Below, in pieces: positions 11,232 through 20,997 of a DNA stretch of 64,000 nt. The notes under the pieces are model-generated. The model saw nothing but the letters and a program-made list of their open reading frames with translations, had not been told where the DNA came from and ran no database searches. Both the position numbers and the translations under genes were made by a program. The DNA comes from Penium margaritaceum. Taxonomy: Eukaryota > Streptophyta > Zygnematophyceae > Desmidiales > Peniaceae. The stretch lies in contig SZWC01002438.1 in the NCBI GenBank assembly GCA_023375785.1, forward strand, positions 1-64,000. Reading direction: 5' to 3'. Position 1 is the stretch's first letter; each line of letters begins with the position of its first letter.

Positions 11232-13235
11232 TTCGGCTGCCAAAGGCACTCCTTAGCTATTTATGCCTTGTACTTGCCATTGTCTCAACTACTCCTTCAC
11301 TTGATGTCTCTTGTTTGAGCTGTGCGCTTGNCTTGAGACTGAGCTTGATATGAACTGCTAAGGTGGTTGTAATCTTGCTCGTGTGAGAGTGCTGACTTAA
11401 TTTGTTGGGCTCTCACACCAAGGAAGAAGAAGGCTTAGAGGGCGGGAGCCCCTAAGACCTTGAGCGAAAGCACCTGGGTAGCTAGGTCTCACCAGAGGCA
11501 TAGTTAATTCCTTGGGGGTGATCGTGATCCTTGGGTGAAATTCCCTTGGACGGTCGGCAGTTGCCATTGTGTCGGCGCTGTTTTCTAGACCGGAGCCTCA
11601 GGCCACGTGACTCAGGAACAACAGGTCCGTACAAGTCCGTGTAGACCAGCTCCAACACCTCCTTTGCACGCTCCCCTGCTCCAGAGAATGCCTCCTGCTG
11701 CTAATTCCCCTCCAAACAGCCGATGCACAACTGCTGCTCAAAGGTAGAGATGATAGGCAGGTCGCGCACCATCTGTTTTGCTTGAAGCTGCTGCAAGGCG
11801 CGCATGCCAATATGGCCGTAGCGCGCATGCCTGATCCCACTAACTGTTACTTGCACCACTGCAGCAAGACTTTACTCACGTGGGTTCTTGGTCACCCCAA
11901 GCAGGCGGTACATGTCGCCCTCCTTCACCGACCTAGCCAACTCCTCTCCTGTATCCTTGTTGAAGATGTAGCCATAGTCATCATCAAAGACGACGTGCAA
12001 TCTTGTGTTTGTAAGAAAGGAGACTGAGAGGAGGTTGAATGCAATATCAGGTACATACAGCAAGCCATGGAACACTCCCACTTCAATGCCACGTGGGATC
12101 TCCAACCACATCTCCACAATCCCGATCCCCTCAGCATATACCACCCAATCACATACGTGCAATAGGACGAGGAGGGATGGACAGCAGCTATGTAAACCAC
12201 TCCTTGTGATGTGTGAGGTTCTTGGTACATCCTGAGTCCTTGTACCATGCGAGATCCGCCTTCTCCACCTGCGACATGTCAGACTTTGCCTTGAAGAGAC
12301 GGTCGTGTACTTCCTTGGCCACATTCATGTTGCCAAAATGGCACACACCAGCCTGGTTTTGCTGCTGCTACTGCTGCTACTGACGCTGCTGTGATTGCTG
12401 TTACTGCTGCTACTGCTTTTCCTATTTCCTGCGGTGACTGCTGTTACTACTGCTCCTTCTCGTCCCTCTTCAGCTTGAAACACTCCTTTTTGTAGTGTTC
12501 CTCTTTCTGGCAATAGTGGTATTTGCCTTTCTTTCTGCCTTTCTGCTGCCTAGACTGCTGCTGCTGCTAGTGGTTGCGTGAGGTTGTGGCCACAAAAGCT
12601 GCTTCACTGCCACGTTGCCATTGCGCTTTGCTGCATTGCGACGCAATTCTACCTGCACCAGGTGTGTGCAGATGAAGTCGAGGTCGAGAATTAGCTGGCA
12701 CTCCAGCGTCTCTCGCACCGTGTCATAGCTGGTTGGGAGTCCCCTCAGCAAGAGGAGGATGAAGCGCGTCTCTTCCACAAGGTTGCCGGCCGCTCTAAGC
12801 TGCTTTGCCAGCTCCTTTGCCCTGTCCAAATACGCCTCCATCCCTTCACCACCCTGCATTTTCAGACCATTATCTTTTCCTCCAAAAGCATGAGGAATAC
12901 AGGATCCTTGCTCTCATACTTCTTGCACAACGTGTCCCATCCCTCCTTTGCAGTAGCCTTGTCACTCACGTACTGAAGATGCAAGTTGGAGATGGTGTTG
13001 ACAAGCAAAAGAACCCACATTGGCTGTACCCTTTTGCGACGTCCTCCCTGCCACCTCCTCCGATGCGTTGATGCCTTTTGCCTGTGGAACTGGAGCCAGC
13101 TCGTCGCCGCTCACCTCCTCCCATAAGCCCCTCTCCTCCAGAAGGAGGCGGGTACGGATCTTCCAAAACGTGAAATTGGCATCCCTCCAGCCTCTCCAAA
13201 GGCTGGGCTGCTGTAACAACGCCAGCTGCTACCAT

Positions 13236-13881
13236 TTTGAGCCTTGGTGATGCTCAGCGCTACCCTTGGATGGCGGCGCTATCCGTGCTTTTGCTGCTAC
13301 TTCTGCCAGAAATCTGTCTGACAGAAAATGGACTGTAGATGCCAGCAGATTGGGAATTTGGATAAATGGAGCCCACCACTAGAAGATTCAGCTCAAAATC
13401 TTTTGGAACGATCCATAAAACAGGGTCATCAGCAGGGGATTTTGAAAGATATGACCTCTTGAAAACAGGTTATGCTTCTGCTCCTACTCCAACGCAGACC
13501 AGCCAGTTTTAAACGTCGTTTCTCCCAAATGAATCAATGGAATGCAAATATTATTAGACCAATAGAAAGCTTAGGAAAAATACTGTCATTCGCATGTACC
13601 ACTTTTTAAACTTGACAAAGAAATGAGAGAGTTATGGTCATCACAACGGGACAGTCTTACTCATGGAGAAGAGTGTAGTCCTGGCTGATCTCATTTTGAG
13701 AATAACTCTCGATCCAACTATTGGTTTTTTGCACTATTGGGCTGCTTGGAAAGCTTGTCTCTTGAATTTGAAGATCTTGTGGTGGATTGTTAAATCTGGT
13801 AAAGATTTATTCCCAATACGTCACTCTCAAAGTGATAGTGTACACTAGCTGAAAGTGGCAGAACTTGGTTCTGATACCAAA
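13236..13881 (-). repeat. Leader and primer site of Copia-1 element 1b
   Basis: This is noncoding leader between the middle LTR and gag. On the minus strand the primer site matching the initiator Met tRNA (TTGGTATCAGA) abuts the LTR at 13881. The leader carries the GATCCAA-x-GTTGGAT-type motif that also occurs in the Copia-1 U3. No open frame of note is seen. Confidence 0.8.
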
Positions 13882-14615
13882 TATTGGATCTCGAGGAGAG
13901 AGGAAGCGTTGGAGCAGTGAGCATGTGTGATTGGAAGGACATCACTTGTGCTGAAGAATGGTTGTTTAATCACTGAAAATGATGGAGTACATATAGAGCT
14001 AGAGCTTGGGCAAGTCAGCCCTCTGACAAGCCTTACCACTTAGCCATGGAGGCTAAGGCTCATACACTAGAGTCCATTATCTCACACAAGGAGGGAAACC
14101 AGCCTAGCAATCAGGCTGACCACTCACACACGACCTAGAGAGCTACAGAATGCTCTCATGGCACACTCCTAGTGGTCACAAAACCCACAAACCCATGGAG
14201 AATTGCCATGTGTCCATGGCTAGCACACAAGGATCTCACCTCACCTAAAAAGTAGGGAGAGGTACCTTTATCCTAGTCAGCATACTCTGACAAGGCAATC
14301 CTAAGACCAAGGACCGTTTTGGATCTTTCTCCCATCAGGTCTTGACCCTGGACCTCTTGCCTTTTTCTTTTTTCAGGCTAAGGCATCGAGCCATCACCCA
14401 TGGCCACCCAGACATCGACGGTCCATGATCCCTAAACCTTTGAAAACTCATATCTCCCAATTCGACAATTGGATCGGCCTCAAACTTGGACCGTAGATAT
14501 TTTGCCACCTTATTTCTCCAATGGTGAAGTCAAATTGACAATCGGAGCAAGCATGTGGTAGTTTCCTCGAACTTGCTCTGTGGACCTAGAACTGAGCCGA
14601 ATGGCTCCATTCCCA
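13882..14615 (-). repeat. Middle LTR of Copia-1 element 1b
   Basis: This Copia-1 LTR is shared by the two internal regions. It serves as 5' LTR for the long unit on its left and lies at the 3' side of the short unit on its right. Its outer few bases on the right are lost where it meets a pol remnant. Confidence 0.8.
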
Positions 14616-14945
14616 GAGGGTACTTGCTCCCACTGTCTCGTCAGCTTCTTGTTCTGCTGCCTTTTCACAGACAATGTTGGTTCCGATGACGTTACTCTCG
14701 TTGAAGACAACATCCCTGGAGACCACATTAGCTGTACCCTTTTGCGACATATTCCCTGCCACCACGTGCACTGCGGTGATACCTTTTGCCTGTGGAACTG
14801 GAGCCGGCTCGTCGCCGCTCACCACCTCCCATATGTCCCTCTCCTCCAAAAGGAGGCGGGTACGGATCTTCCAAAACGTGAAGTTGGCATCCGTCCAACC
14901 TCTCCAAAGGCTGGGCTACTGTTACAACGCCAGCTGCTAGTATTT
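14616..14945 (-). pseudogene. Shortened gag/pol remnant of element 1b
   Basis: The gag start region (with the LERLEG-type and VVSGDEPAPVPQAKG blocks, about 14945-14736) is followed directly by hinge-region pol sequence (about 14735-14616). Most of the element's interior is therefore absent. It is a fossil of one internally reduced unit and cannot code for a working protein. Confidence 0.75.
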
Positions 14946-15589
14946 TGAGCCTTGGTGATGCTCAGCGTTACCATGGATGGCGGCGCTAGCCTTGCTTTTA
15001 CTGCTGCTTCTGCCAGAAATCTGTTTGACAGAAAATGGACTTTAGATGCCAGCAGACTGGGAAATTGGATAAATGGAGCCCTTCACTGGAAGATTCAGCA
15101 CAAAATTTATTAGACCGACCCATAAAACAGGGTCATCAACAGGGGATTTTGAAAGATATGCCCTCTTTAAAACAGGTTATGCTTCTGCTCCTACTCCAAC
15201 TCAGACCAGCCAGCTTGTAAACATCGTTTCTCCCAAACGAATCAATGGAATGCAAATATTTTTAGACCAATGGAAAACTGAGGAAAAATACTATCATTCG
15301 CATGCGCCACTTTTTAAATTTGACAAAGAAACAAGAGAGTTATGGTCATCACAACGGGACAGTCTTATTTATGGAGAAGAGTGCAGTCCTGGCTGACCTT
15401 GTTTTGAGTATAACTCTCAATCTAACTGTTCGATCTTTGCGGTCTTGGGCTTGTTGGAAAGCTTGTTGTTTGAACTTGAAGATCTGATGGTTGATTGTCA
15501 AATCTGGTGAAGGTTCAACCCCAACACGTCACTCTCAAAGTGACGGCCTGCGCTTGCTGAAAGTGGCAGAACTTGGCTTTGATACCAAA
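14946..15589 (-). repeat. Leader and primer site of the short unit of 1b
   Basis: This matches the leader at 13236-13881. The initiator-Met-type primer site reads TTGGTATCA on the minus strand, next to the LTR edge at 15589/15590. It is noncoding. Confidence 0.8.
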
Positions 15590-16327
15590 TGTTGGATCTC
15601 GAGGAGAGAGGGAGCCTTGGAGCAGCGAACATGTGTGATTGGAAGGGCATAACTTGTGCTGAAGAATCGTTGTTTAATCACTGAAAATGATGGAGTACAT
15701 ATAGAGATAGAACTCGGGCAAGTCAGCCCTCTCACAAGCTACACCACTTAGCCATGGAGGCTAAGGCTCACACCCTAGAGTCCATAATCTCACACAAGGG
15801 GGGAAACCAGCCTAGCTATCAGGCTGACCACTCACACACGACCTAGAGAGCTAGAGAATGCTCTCATGGCACATTCCTAGTGGTCACATAACCCACAAAC
15901 CCATGGAGAATTGCCATGTATCCATGGCTAGCATGCAAGGATCTCACCTCACATAAAAAGTAAGGAGAGGTACCTTTATCCTAGTCAACACACTCTGACA
16001 AGGTTATCCTAAGACCAAGGACCTTTTTGGATATTTCTCGCATCAGGTCTTTACCCTGGACCTCTTGCCTTTTTCTTTTCTCAGGCTAAGGCATGGAGCC
16101 ATCACCTATGGCCATCCAGACATGGACGGTCCATGACCACAAAATCTTCGTAAATTCATATCTCCCAATCCGACCATTCGATCGGCCTCAAACTTGGACC
16201 GTGGACGTTTTGCCACCTGATCTCTCCAATGGAGAAATTGGATTGATGATCGGAGCAATCATCTGGTACTTTCCTTGAACTTGCTCCTGTGGACCTGAAA
16301 TTGAGCCGGATGGCCCCTTTCCGAACA
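15590..16327 (-). repeat. 5' LTR of Copia-1 element 1b
   Basis: This is a 738-bp Copia-1 LTR whose outer end at 16327 is followed by the duplication ACAAC. It defines the right border of the three-LTR element. Confidence 0.85.
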
Positions 16328-16332
16328 ACAAC

Positions 16333-17128
16333 GAGGCAGTGTGGGTCCATAATCCTTTCTAAACCTGTCTGAAGCGATGGTCTAGAAAACGAATTTTGAT
16401 ACAATGGTTCCCGCTGACCGCTCTTGGTATTACAACCAAGAGATGATATCACCCTCAGAGCCAAGGTTCCACACTGACAACTTCATAGGAATCACTTCCT
16501 TGCAATGTGTCCTTCACACCTGGTCACTTTCGCGCGAGGGGCGAAGTTCTAGGACTTCCAATTAAAGAATGTTTCTTTAATGTCTGCCTCTAGTGGACAA
16601 TTGTATAAGGAGTCTTAAAGGTAAGAACACTAGTCTATGAAAGGTAACTGACTGGTTCTTATAGGCCTAGAGCGAGCCTCTAGCCTAGGCGCGTATTAGC
16701 TCCTTAGATGAGCCAATTTGAGGACAATGTGGATTGCATCATCCTCCTTGCCTACATGGCACCCCGTGTGACCGCCAAGTGGCGTCACCCACCAGGATGG
16801 ACCTTGGAATATTCTAAGATGTCTCTTAGCACCTTCCTGTCCCCCTTTTCGTCACAAGGAAAATTAGTCACTGGACTGGGATTTGATCCAGCGATACCTC
16901 GCTCCAGAGACTAACTCTAGATCCTCTTAGCCACAAGGTATGTCCAAGGTAGTGTTTGCTGGCTATACTGTCCAGTTTAGACCAAGGGGATTTGCTCCAA
17001 AGGAGCAGTGCATGCCTTCTCTATCTGGACTAGACTTACGGGACATTCTCCAACAGAACAATGCATGCCTAGTCTATCCTATGCTTGTCCAAATGTCAGT
17101 GATGGACAAGGAGTATATCAGGTCAATA
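16333..17128 (-). repeat. 5' LTR and leader start of Copia-2 copy 2a
   Basis: Leader bases (16333-16357) continue the piece ending at 7533. The LTR occupies 16358-17128, with a tRNA-like segment at about 16871-16938 and a module pair at about 16978-17082. To the right lies the Copia-1 primer site of H, cut after its TG, so copy 2a landed inside that site. The 3' end of 2a is left of the window or lost. Confidence 0.8.
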
Positions 17129-17769
17129 GTTCCAGATCCAAGTTCTGCCACTTTCAGCCAAAACAGGCTGTCACTTTGAGAGTGACGGGGTAGGGTAAAA
17201 CCTCCACGAGTTTGACAATCAAGCACTAGATATTCAAGCTCCAAGAGAAGCTTTCCAACAAGTTCAAGATCGCGAAGATCCAATAAGCATATTGAGAGTT
17301 ATACTCAAAATGAGGACGGCTCAGACTACACTCTTATCTCTGACTAAGACTATTGCCTTCTGATGACCATAACTCTCTCATTTCTTTGTCAAATATACAA
17401 ACTAGTACATGCGAATTAAAGTGTTCTTTCTAAGTCTTGTATCAATGCACAAAAATTTGCATTCCATTGGTATGTTTAAGAGAAACGCTATTTACAAGCT
17501 AGCTAGTGTGAGCTGGAGTAGGTGTAGTAGCATACCCTTTTTTCAAAAGGGTACATCTCTGAAAATTTCCGGTTAGTAACCCAATTTTATGGGTTGATCT
17601 GAAAGATTTTGAGCTGAAGTTTTCAGTGGTGGGCTGAATATTTCCAAATTCCAAGTCTACTTGCATCTATAGTCCATTATTTGACAAAGAGATTTCTGAC
17701 AAATGCAGCAGTAGAAGCAGGGATAGTGCCGCCACTCAAGGGCAACATTTTGTATCATCAAAGCTCAAA
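17129..17769 (+). repeat. Leader of outermost Copia-1 element H
   Basis: This starts within the primer site and runs through the typical Copia-1 leader to gag. The 5' LTR of H should lie beyond copy 2a, left of the window. It is noncoding. Confidence 0.75.
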
Positions 17770-18398
17770 ATGAGAATACCAGGCATGGTAATAGTAGTCG
17801 AGCTGATGGAGAGGCTAGAAGAGCACGCCAACTTCACATTTTGCGAGATGTATACCCACCTCCTTTTAGAGGACAGGGGCTTGTGGGAGGCGGTGAGCGG
17901 GAACATGTATGCTACGCCTTCATAGGCAAAAGGCTTTACCACAGGGGAGGTAGTGGTCAGGAAGATGCAGCAGAAAGATGCAGCAGATACAAGATCATCT
18001 AGAGCTTCAGCAATTGAAGATGAGGACTCAAAGAAGGACAAGCACGCTTATATGCTGCTTGTCAACACCATCTCCAACCCGCATCTTTAGTGTTTGACGG
18101 ACAAGGCTACTACAAAAGAGGTTTGGGACACGTTCTGCAAGAAGCATGAGAGAAAGGATCCTGTATTCCTCATGCTTTAAGAGGAGAAGATGATGGCACT
18201 AAAAATTCAGGTTGGCGAAGGTATGGAGGCATACTTTGACGGGGAAAAGGAGTAAACGGCCATAAACTCTATGGAAGACAAGCACTTCATCCTCTTTTTC
18301 TAGAAGGGAATCCTAGGAAGCTACAAAACGGTGCGAGAGATCTTGGAGCGTAACCGACTCTCGACCTGGACTTCATCTACATGCACCTGGAGTAAACG
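17770..18398 (+). pseudogene. gag fossil of H, first piece
   Basis: This matches Copia-1 gag from its start codon region to just after the block that reads LDLDFICTHLVQVE in fresher copies. The frame is heavily decayed. Gag continues at 32620 after Copia-2 copy 2c. H is the oldest layer in the window, and many breaks fit that age. Confidence 0.8.
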
Positions 18399-19166
18399 TG
18401 TCAACCTACCTCAGGCGACGGTCTAGAAAACAGGTTCGGACACTATGGTTCCCGTCGACCGCTCTTGGTATTGCAACCAAGAGATGATATCACCCTCAGA
18501 GCCAAGGTTCCACACTGAGCAGTTCATATGAATCACTTCCTTACACTATGTCCTTAGCACCTAGTCACTTTCGCGCAAGGAGCAAACTCCTGGGGCTTAG
18601 ACAAACCAATGTTTCTTTAGTGTGTGCCTTTGGTGGACAACTCTGTTAGGAGACTCAAAGGTAAAAACTGTACTCAATGATAAGTAACTGACAGGTTTTT
18701 ATAGTCCTAGAGCCAGTTTCTAGCCTAGATGCGTAGTGGCTCCTTAGATGAGCCACTTTGGGAACAATCTGGATTGCGTTATCCCCCCTGCCTACATGGC
18801 GCTCCTTGTGATTGCCAAGTGGCGCAAGCCACCAGAAAGGACCATGGAATGTTCTAAGATGTATCTTAGAACCTTCCTGTTCCCCTGGTCTCAAAGAGAA
18901 TTAGTCACCGGGCTGGGACTTGACCCAGTGACCTCTCGCTCTAAAGACCAACTCTGGAACGTTAAAGCCACGAGGAGTTGTCCTAGGTAGTGCTTGCTGG
19001 CTATACTATCCAGATTAGACCAAGGGGACTTGCTCCAAAGGAGCAATACATACCTTGTCTATTTGGACCAGACTTAGAGGACTTACTCCACGGGAGAAGT
19101 ACATGCCTAGTCTATCCTGTGCCTTTCCAAATATCAGCCATGGACAAGGAGCATATCAGGTCAACA
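18399..19166 (-). repeat. 3' LTR of Copia-2 copy 2c
   Basis: This is a 768-bp LTR with a tRNA-like segment at about 18909-18975 and a module pair at about 19015-19120. Only about 19 bp of Copia-2 internal sequence follow it before Copia-3 starts. Confidence 0.85.
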
Positions 19167-19491
19167 AACTGTCCCTTGCACCTATTGTCACTCCGCACTT
19201 GGCCACGGTCTAGAGTAAACGGCGCCGACAGGCAAACCGCCGACCGTCCTTGATATTTCAACCAAGGTAGAAATCACCCATGGAGTGGTGTTTCTACACT
19301 GAAAGGTTCACTTAGCTTGTCCCAACCGTGGCCGGAGAGTGTTCCAAACTCTCACCTAACTGACAAAGCTACACACCAAAGTGTGCACTTGCACTTGTTC
19401 TTTATCCTCCTTGGTGGCCAACAAGGGATTAGTTTTCTCCCAAGTCTCAAGAGTAAGAGATGATGATTTAATCACATGCAAATGACACGCC

Positions 19492-19499
19492 TTATATAG
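19492..19499 (-). promoter_or_regulatory. TATA-like box of the Copia-3 LTR
   Basis: TATATAAG is on the minus strand about 450 bp into the LTR. It is placed like the TATAAAAA of Copia-2. The role is inferred from position. Confidence 0.55.
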
Positions 19500-19679
19500 T
19501 CTCTGGTCAGTGCTCCCAGTGGCTCCTTGGAGGGACCTCCCCCCAAGGCTACCCTAGAAAGTGTCATCAGCTTTGATGATATGGCACCCTCTGTGACCAC
19601 CAAGTGGCGCTTGATCCATCCTAGACCTTAGAGGTTTCTAGGAAGCTTCCTTGGCCCTTTTTAGACACTAAGAAAATTT

Positions 19680-19747
19680 GGTCCTAGGAGGATTCGACCC
19701 CGGACCTCTCGCTTGTGAGACGGCGCCTTCACCCACTAGGCTGTAGG
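19680..19747 (-). other. tRNA-like segment in the Copia-3 LTR
   Basis: On the minus strand an A-box-like CAGCCTAGTGG is followed after 32 nt by the B-box-like GGGTCGAATCC. In between is CGTCTCACAAGCGAGAGG, which resembles a tRNA anticodon arm. Spacing and order fit a tRNA-derived Pol III promoter embedded in U3. There is no complete acceptor stem, so it is not called a tRNA gene. Confidence 0.65.
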
Positions 19748-19789
19748 AAGTTGTCCTAAGGAGCATGTACCAGGTACACTACCAAGAGT

Positions 19790-19900
19790 AGACCAAGGGG
19801 ACTTACTCCACAAGGATGAATAGTGCATGCCTTGTCTCTCTCAGCCTCTCTGGCATGTCGCTGGGGGACTTGCGCTACAAGCGCGGTGCATACCCAGTCT
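19790..19900 (-). other. Stem-loop module pair in the Copia-3 LTR
   Basis: The first module (19857-19900) has an inner stem GCGCT/AGCGC. The second (19790-19837) has the outer stem AGACAAGG/CCTTGGTCT. Both keep the ATGCAC and AAGTCC loop strings. The inner stems differ from those of Copia-2 yet still pair. Confidence 0.7.
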
Positions 19901-20997
19901 AAATCTTCCGCTGATTGGACCAGGGACATACTCAGAACATAACAAACTCTCCCTTGTACCTACGTCCATCTACGGCTAGATTCTTGCTACAGCCATGGGC
20001 CCAGCGATGTCGGCCACCTCTGAAATGGGCCGGCTGTTCAGCCCTCGTCTGCTGTGCTCACCATCCCGATGCTCGGTGCCCCTGCCATGTGCGGGTCATT
20101 GTCCAGTGGCTTCGTCAGGAAGTCTGCGAGCATCTGCTTGTTCGCAATGTACTGCAGATCCACTACTCCCTTGGCGACGAGGTCACGCGTGTAATGATAG
20201 CGGATGTCAATGTGCTAGGTCCGCCTGGAGAGGGTGTCCGTGAACGCGATATCCATCGTGCTCTGGTTGTCGACGTGGACGACCATGGCCTCCTTTTGTA
20301 GTGCGTGTATCTCAACGAGCAAGGGCATAGCCACTACATCTCCTTGCACACCTCAGATAGTGCCACGTACTCAGCTTCTGTGGTTGAGATGGAGACATTG
20401 TCTTGCTTGCGGCTGGCCCACGACACAGCGCCGCCGTTCACAAGGTACACAAAACCCGAGGTGGACTTCCTATCATCCACGTTGCCTCCAAAATCTGGGT
20501 CGGTGTAGCACTTGAGGCGCAAAGGATCTGTTCCTTGAAGGGCGCTGTACTGCAGCCCCATGTGCCGTGTCCTGTTGAGATAGCGCAAAATGTGCTTCAC
20601 GGCCTGCCACTGGAGTGGCCTAGGGTTGGCCACGAACCGATTGACTAGCCGTACAGCAAAGGAGATGTCCGGCCGCATGCCAACCATGGTATACATCATC
20701 ATGTACCCACCGCAGACTGGTATGGCACGTCCTACATTTCGCGGCGCTCGGCTTCCGTGCTAGGAGAGTGGGCGGAGGTGAGATTGCATTCCTTGGGGAG
20801 AGGAGTGCTGAGGGGTTTGGCGTCTTCCATGCCATAGGGCCGAAGCACCTCTGAGATGTACGTTGTATGGTTGAGGTCGATGGTGCCTGCAACTCGGTTG
20901 CAGTGTATAGCAATGTCCAAGTAGTACTCGAGCTCGCCCATGTCCTTCATCTGAAACCGCCACTGCAGCTTCTCCTTGAGGGCCTCGAGGGCCTTCA

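Larger units (their letters stand above)
10850..11623 (+). mobile_element. Solo LTR-4 in Copia-1 integrase
   Basis: A 774-bp LTR with TGTTGTTG...GAACAACA ends is flanked by perfect 5-bp duplications GGTCC (10845-10849 and 11624-11628). Host integrase sequence resumes exactly after it. From its 5' end it holds two stem-loop modules (10906-10949 and 10958-11004) and a segment like the Copia-1 LTR (about 11015-11125). Three hairpins follow (11132-11231), then a TATTTATG signal near 11257. No internal region is present, so it is a solo LTR. One base is ambiguous (N at 11331). Confidence 0.9.
8302..13235 (-). pseudogene. gag-pol fossil of Copia-1 element 1b
   Basis: Gag begins near 13235 with VTAAQPLERLEG. 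It carries the family block LLRGLPTSYDTVRETL near 12750-12700 and a CHYC-x4-H-x4-C knuckle near 12530-12490. A Gln-rich CAG tract (about 12480-12350) follows, and the protease end with YVPD-x2-FNLLSVS is near 12060-12000. The GPI start is near 11830-11760, and the integrase is 11640-11629 plus 10849-10308, split by LTR-4. An acidic Pro/Ala-rich hinge spans about 10307-9900. RT spans about 9900-9010 with YVDDMLLLSNS near 9255-9225, and RNase H is 8860-8310. It is broken, with of the order of ten breaks. Confidence 0.85.
7534..16327 (-). mobile_element. Copia-1 element 1b with three LTRs, broken
   Basis: The layout on the minus strand is LTR (15590-16327), leader, shortened gag/pol remnant, LTR (13882-14615), leader, gag-pol, LTR (7534-8301). 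A perfect 5-bp target duplication ACAAC flanks the outside only (7529-7533 and 16328-16332). The 8.8 kb therefore behaves as one locus, most simply a tandem formed by unequal LTR recombination after a single insertion. It lies in the leader of Copia-2 copy 2a. A solo LTR-4 interrupts its integrase. Both internal parts are broken, with many breaks in the long one. Confidence 0.85.
19186..19944 (-). repeat. 3' LTR of Copia-3
   Basis: This 759-bp LTR has the same layout as Copia-2 but differs strongly in sequence. It carries a module pair (19790-19837 and 19857-19900), a tRNA-like segment (19680-19747), a TATATAAG signal (19492-19499) and a CCTTGGT...ATCAAGG hairpin near the 3' end. Confidence 0.85.
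19186..20997 (-). mobile_element. Copia-3 fragment: 3' LTR plus RNase H and RT
   Basis: This is a diverged relative of Copia-2. Its 3' LTR is 19186-19944 (TGTTATGT...GAGTGACA), followed by RNase H (about 20702-20085) and part of RT (to about 20997, with FQMKDMGELEYYL). At about 20997 it passes without a border into the matching region of Copia-2. Its 5' portion is absent, probably through recombination or deletion. It is broken; only a 3' fragment remains. Confidence 0.8.
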
